Shown piece by piece: positions 63,450-64,000 of a stretch of 64,000 bases of DNA. A program made the position numbers and the translations under genes. Source of the stretch: Calvatia gigantea (Eukaryota > Basidiomycota > Agaricomycetes > Agaricales > Lycoperdaceae); NCBI GenBank assembly GCA_025093985.1, contig JACAAK010000003.1, forward strand, positions 620,001-684,000. The letters are read 5' to 3'. Position 1 is the first letter of the stretch, and every line of letters starts with the position of its first letter. Under the pieces are notes generated by a model. The model had not been told where the DNA came from. It ran no database searches and saw only the letters and a list, made by a program, of their open reading frames with translations.

Positions 63450-64000
63450 ATGTCTGGACCGGCTCAGGCAGGTCAAGTGAGGACAGTACCTGACTCAGAG
63501 GTCGAGGTCCCAGAGACGAAGAAGGTGCGGTTGGACATCATCCGAAACAACGTGGTCATGGCCTCAGTTACCACATCTACACCAGCGGCCATCACTAGCT
63601 CAAAGGAAAAGAAGCAGGAACACAAGAAATCCAAACGCAAATCCAAGAACAAGAAGGCCGACCTGCCCGAGCCATGTTCTCCAGAGGATGTCCTATGGCA
63701 CGAAATTAAATCTGTTCTTGGTGTTAACGTCGTGGAAAGAGCGATAGAGGAGGGTGTTGAACACGATTCTCCGTTTGCATTCCATCAGGAGGTGGAAGTG
63801 GTTGTGAAGAGTCTGAGTCCTGGCGGTGAGTTCGTTTGTCCATGTCACAAGAATAGAAAGGCTCACTGCTTCTTGAGGGTATAGGTGATGCAGTAGCGAT
63901 TCCAACCAACGAGGAGCAAAGAAAAACTCCATGGGTTGTAGTTGTGCCCTTCTCACTCCCTGGTGAAATCGTCCGCGCAAAAGTTTACAGGAATGCACGG
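63450..64000 (+). CDS. TRM2: tRNA (uracil-5-)-methyltransferase, 5' part
   Basis: TRM2 makes 5-methyluridine at position 54 of tRNA. Exon 1 is 63,450-63,825 and exon 2 begins at 63,885 after a 59-bp intron (GTGAGT...GTATAG) in phase 1; the gene runs off the window. The N-terminus is polar with a Lys-rich stretch (KEKKQEHKKSKRKSKNKK) that may serve as a nuclear/RNA-binding tail. Then come PEPCSPEDVLWHEIKSVLG and SPFAFHQEVEVVVKSLSP. Across the splice a TRAM-like domain follows (GGDAVAIPT, then VVVVPFSLPGEIVRAKVYRN). The methyltransferase core is beyond the edge. The Met at 63,450 was chosen as the first in a sensible context; an upstream Met (63,363) is in frame. Confidence 0.8.

Overview
This is nuclear DNA of a filamentous fungus, most likely an agaricomycete (mushroom-type basidiomycete). 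The support is the many introns of about 46-77 bp with GTRNGT donors, LTR retrotransposons of fungal type, and membrane and low-complexity protein families that I know from agaricomycetes. I see no bacterial-type operon, CRISPR array, rRNA gene or tRNA gene.

The window has two halves. Positions 1-33,500 are a transposon-dominated, gene-poor block. From the left it holds a badly decayed Ty1/copia copy (about 600-5,212), the 3' end of a Ty3/gypsy chromovirus (5,213-6,067), a solo copia LTR (6,768-7,214), almost CpG-free DNA with protein-like remnants (to 11,677), a complete but mutated chromovirus (11,678-17,945, target duplication AGAAG) sitting inside a membrane-protein pseudogene, a complete CpG-decayed copia element (18,777-26,127, duplication CCGGC) with a solo LTR nested in its 5' LTR, and finally an apparently intact copia element (26,178-32,808, duplication CCTCA) with one 1,929-residue open frame. 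The right-hand end of this last element is a palindromic U5 arrangement rather than a normal LTR. With the younger elements taken out, the host DNA they invaded is one continuous, extremely CpG-poor segment.

Positions 33,500-64,000 are normal-composition host DNA. A dispersed family of four genes (34,007-34,703 minus; 36,459-38,209, 39,281-40,912 and 47,867-48,962 plus) shares a short N-terminal motif of the form F-[ST]-[IM]-x-[GS]-[GA]-N-F-x-x-V-x-G-[DN], followed by a Pro/Ser/Thr-rich tail. Three of them also share an intron position and a block before it. Between them lie nested inverted-repeat elements (41,111-44,668) and a long perfect-looking hairpin (47,095-47,421). Next come an acireductone dioxygenase gene with five exons (49,724-50,500), two tandem membrane-protein paralogues that are both broken (50,772-52,384 and 53,584-55,975), and a large membrane/ectodomain protein (57,159-59,312). 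These are followed by a secreted CAP/PR-1 protein (59,740-60,573), a small membrane protein (60,749-61,159), an unidentified fragment (61,361-61,690), a ChaC-type gamma-glutamylcyclotransferase with 13 exons including a 6-nt exon (61,972-63,266), and, divergently, the 5' end of a TRM2-type tRNA m5U methyltransferase that runs off the window.

Metabolically, the only link between genes is loose: ARD (methionine salvage) and ChaC (glutathione turnover) both touch sulfur-amino-acid economy, but nothing in the layout shows co-regulation. Exon boundaries below were worked out by hand from GT-AG signals, phase and family similarity; no search was run.
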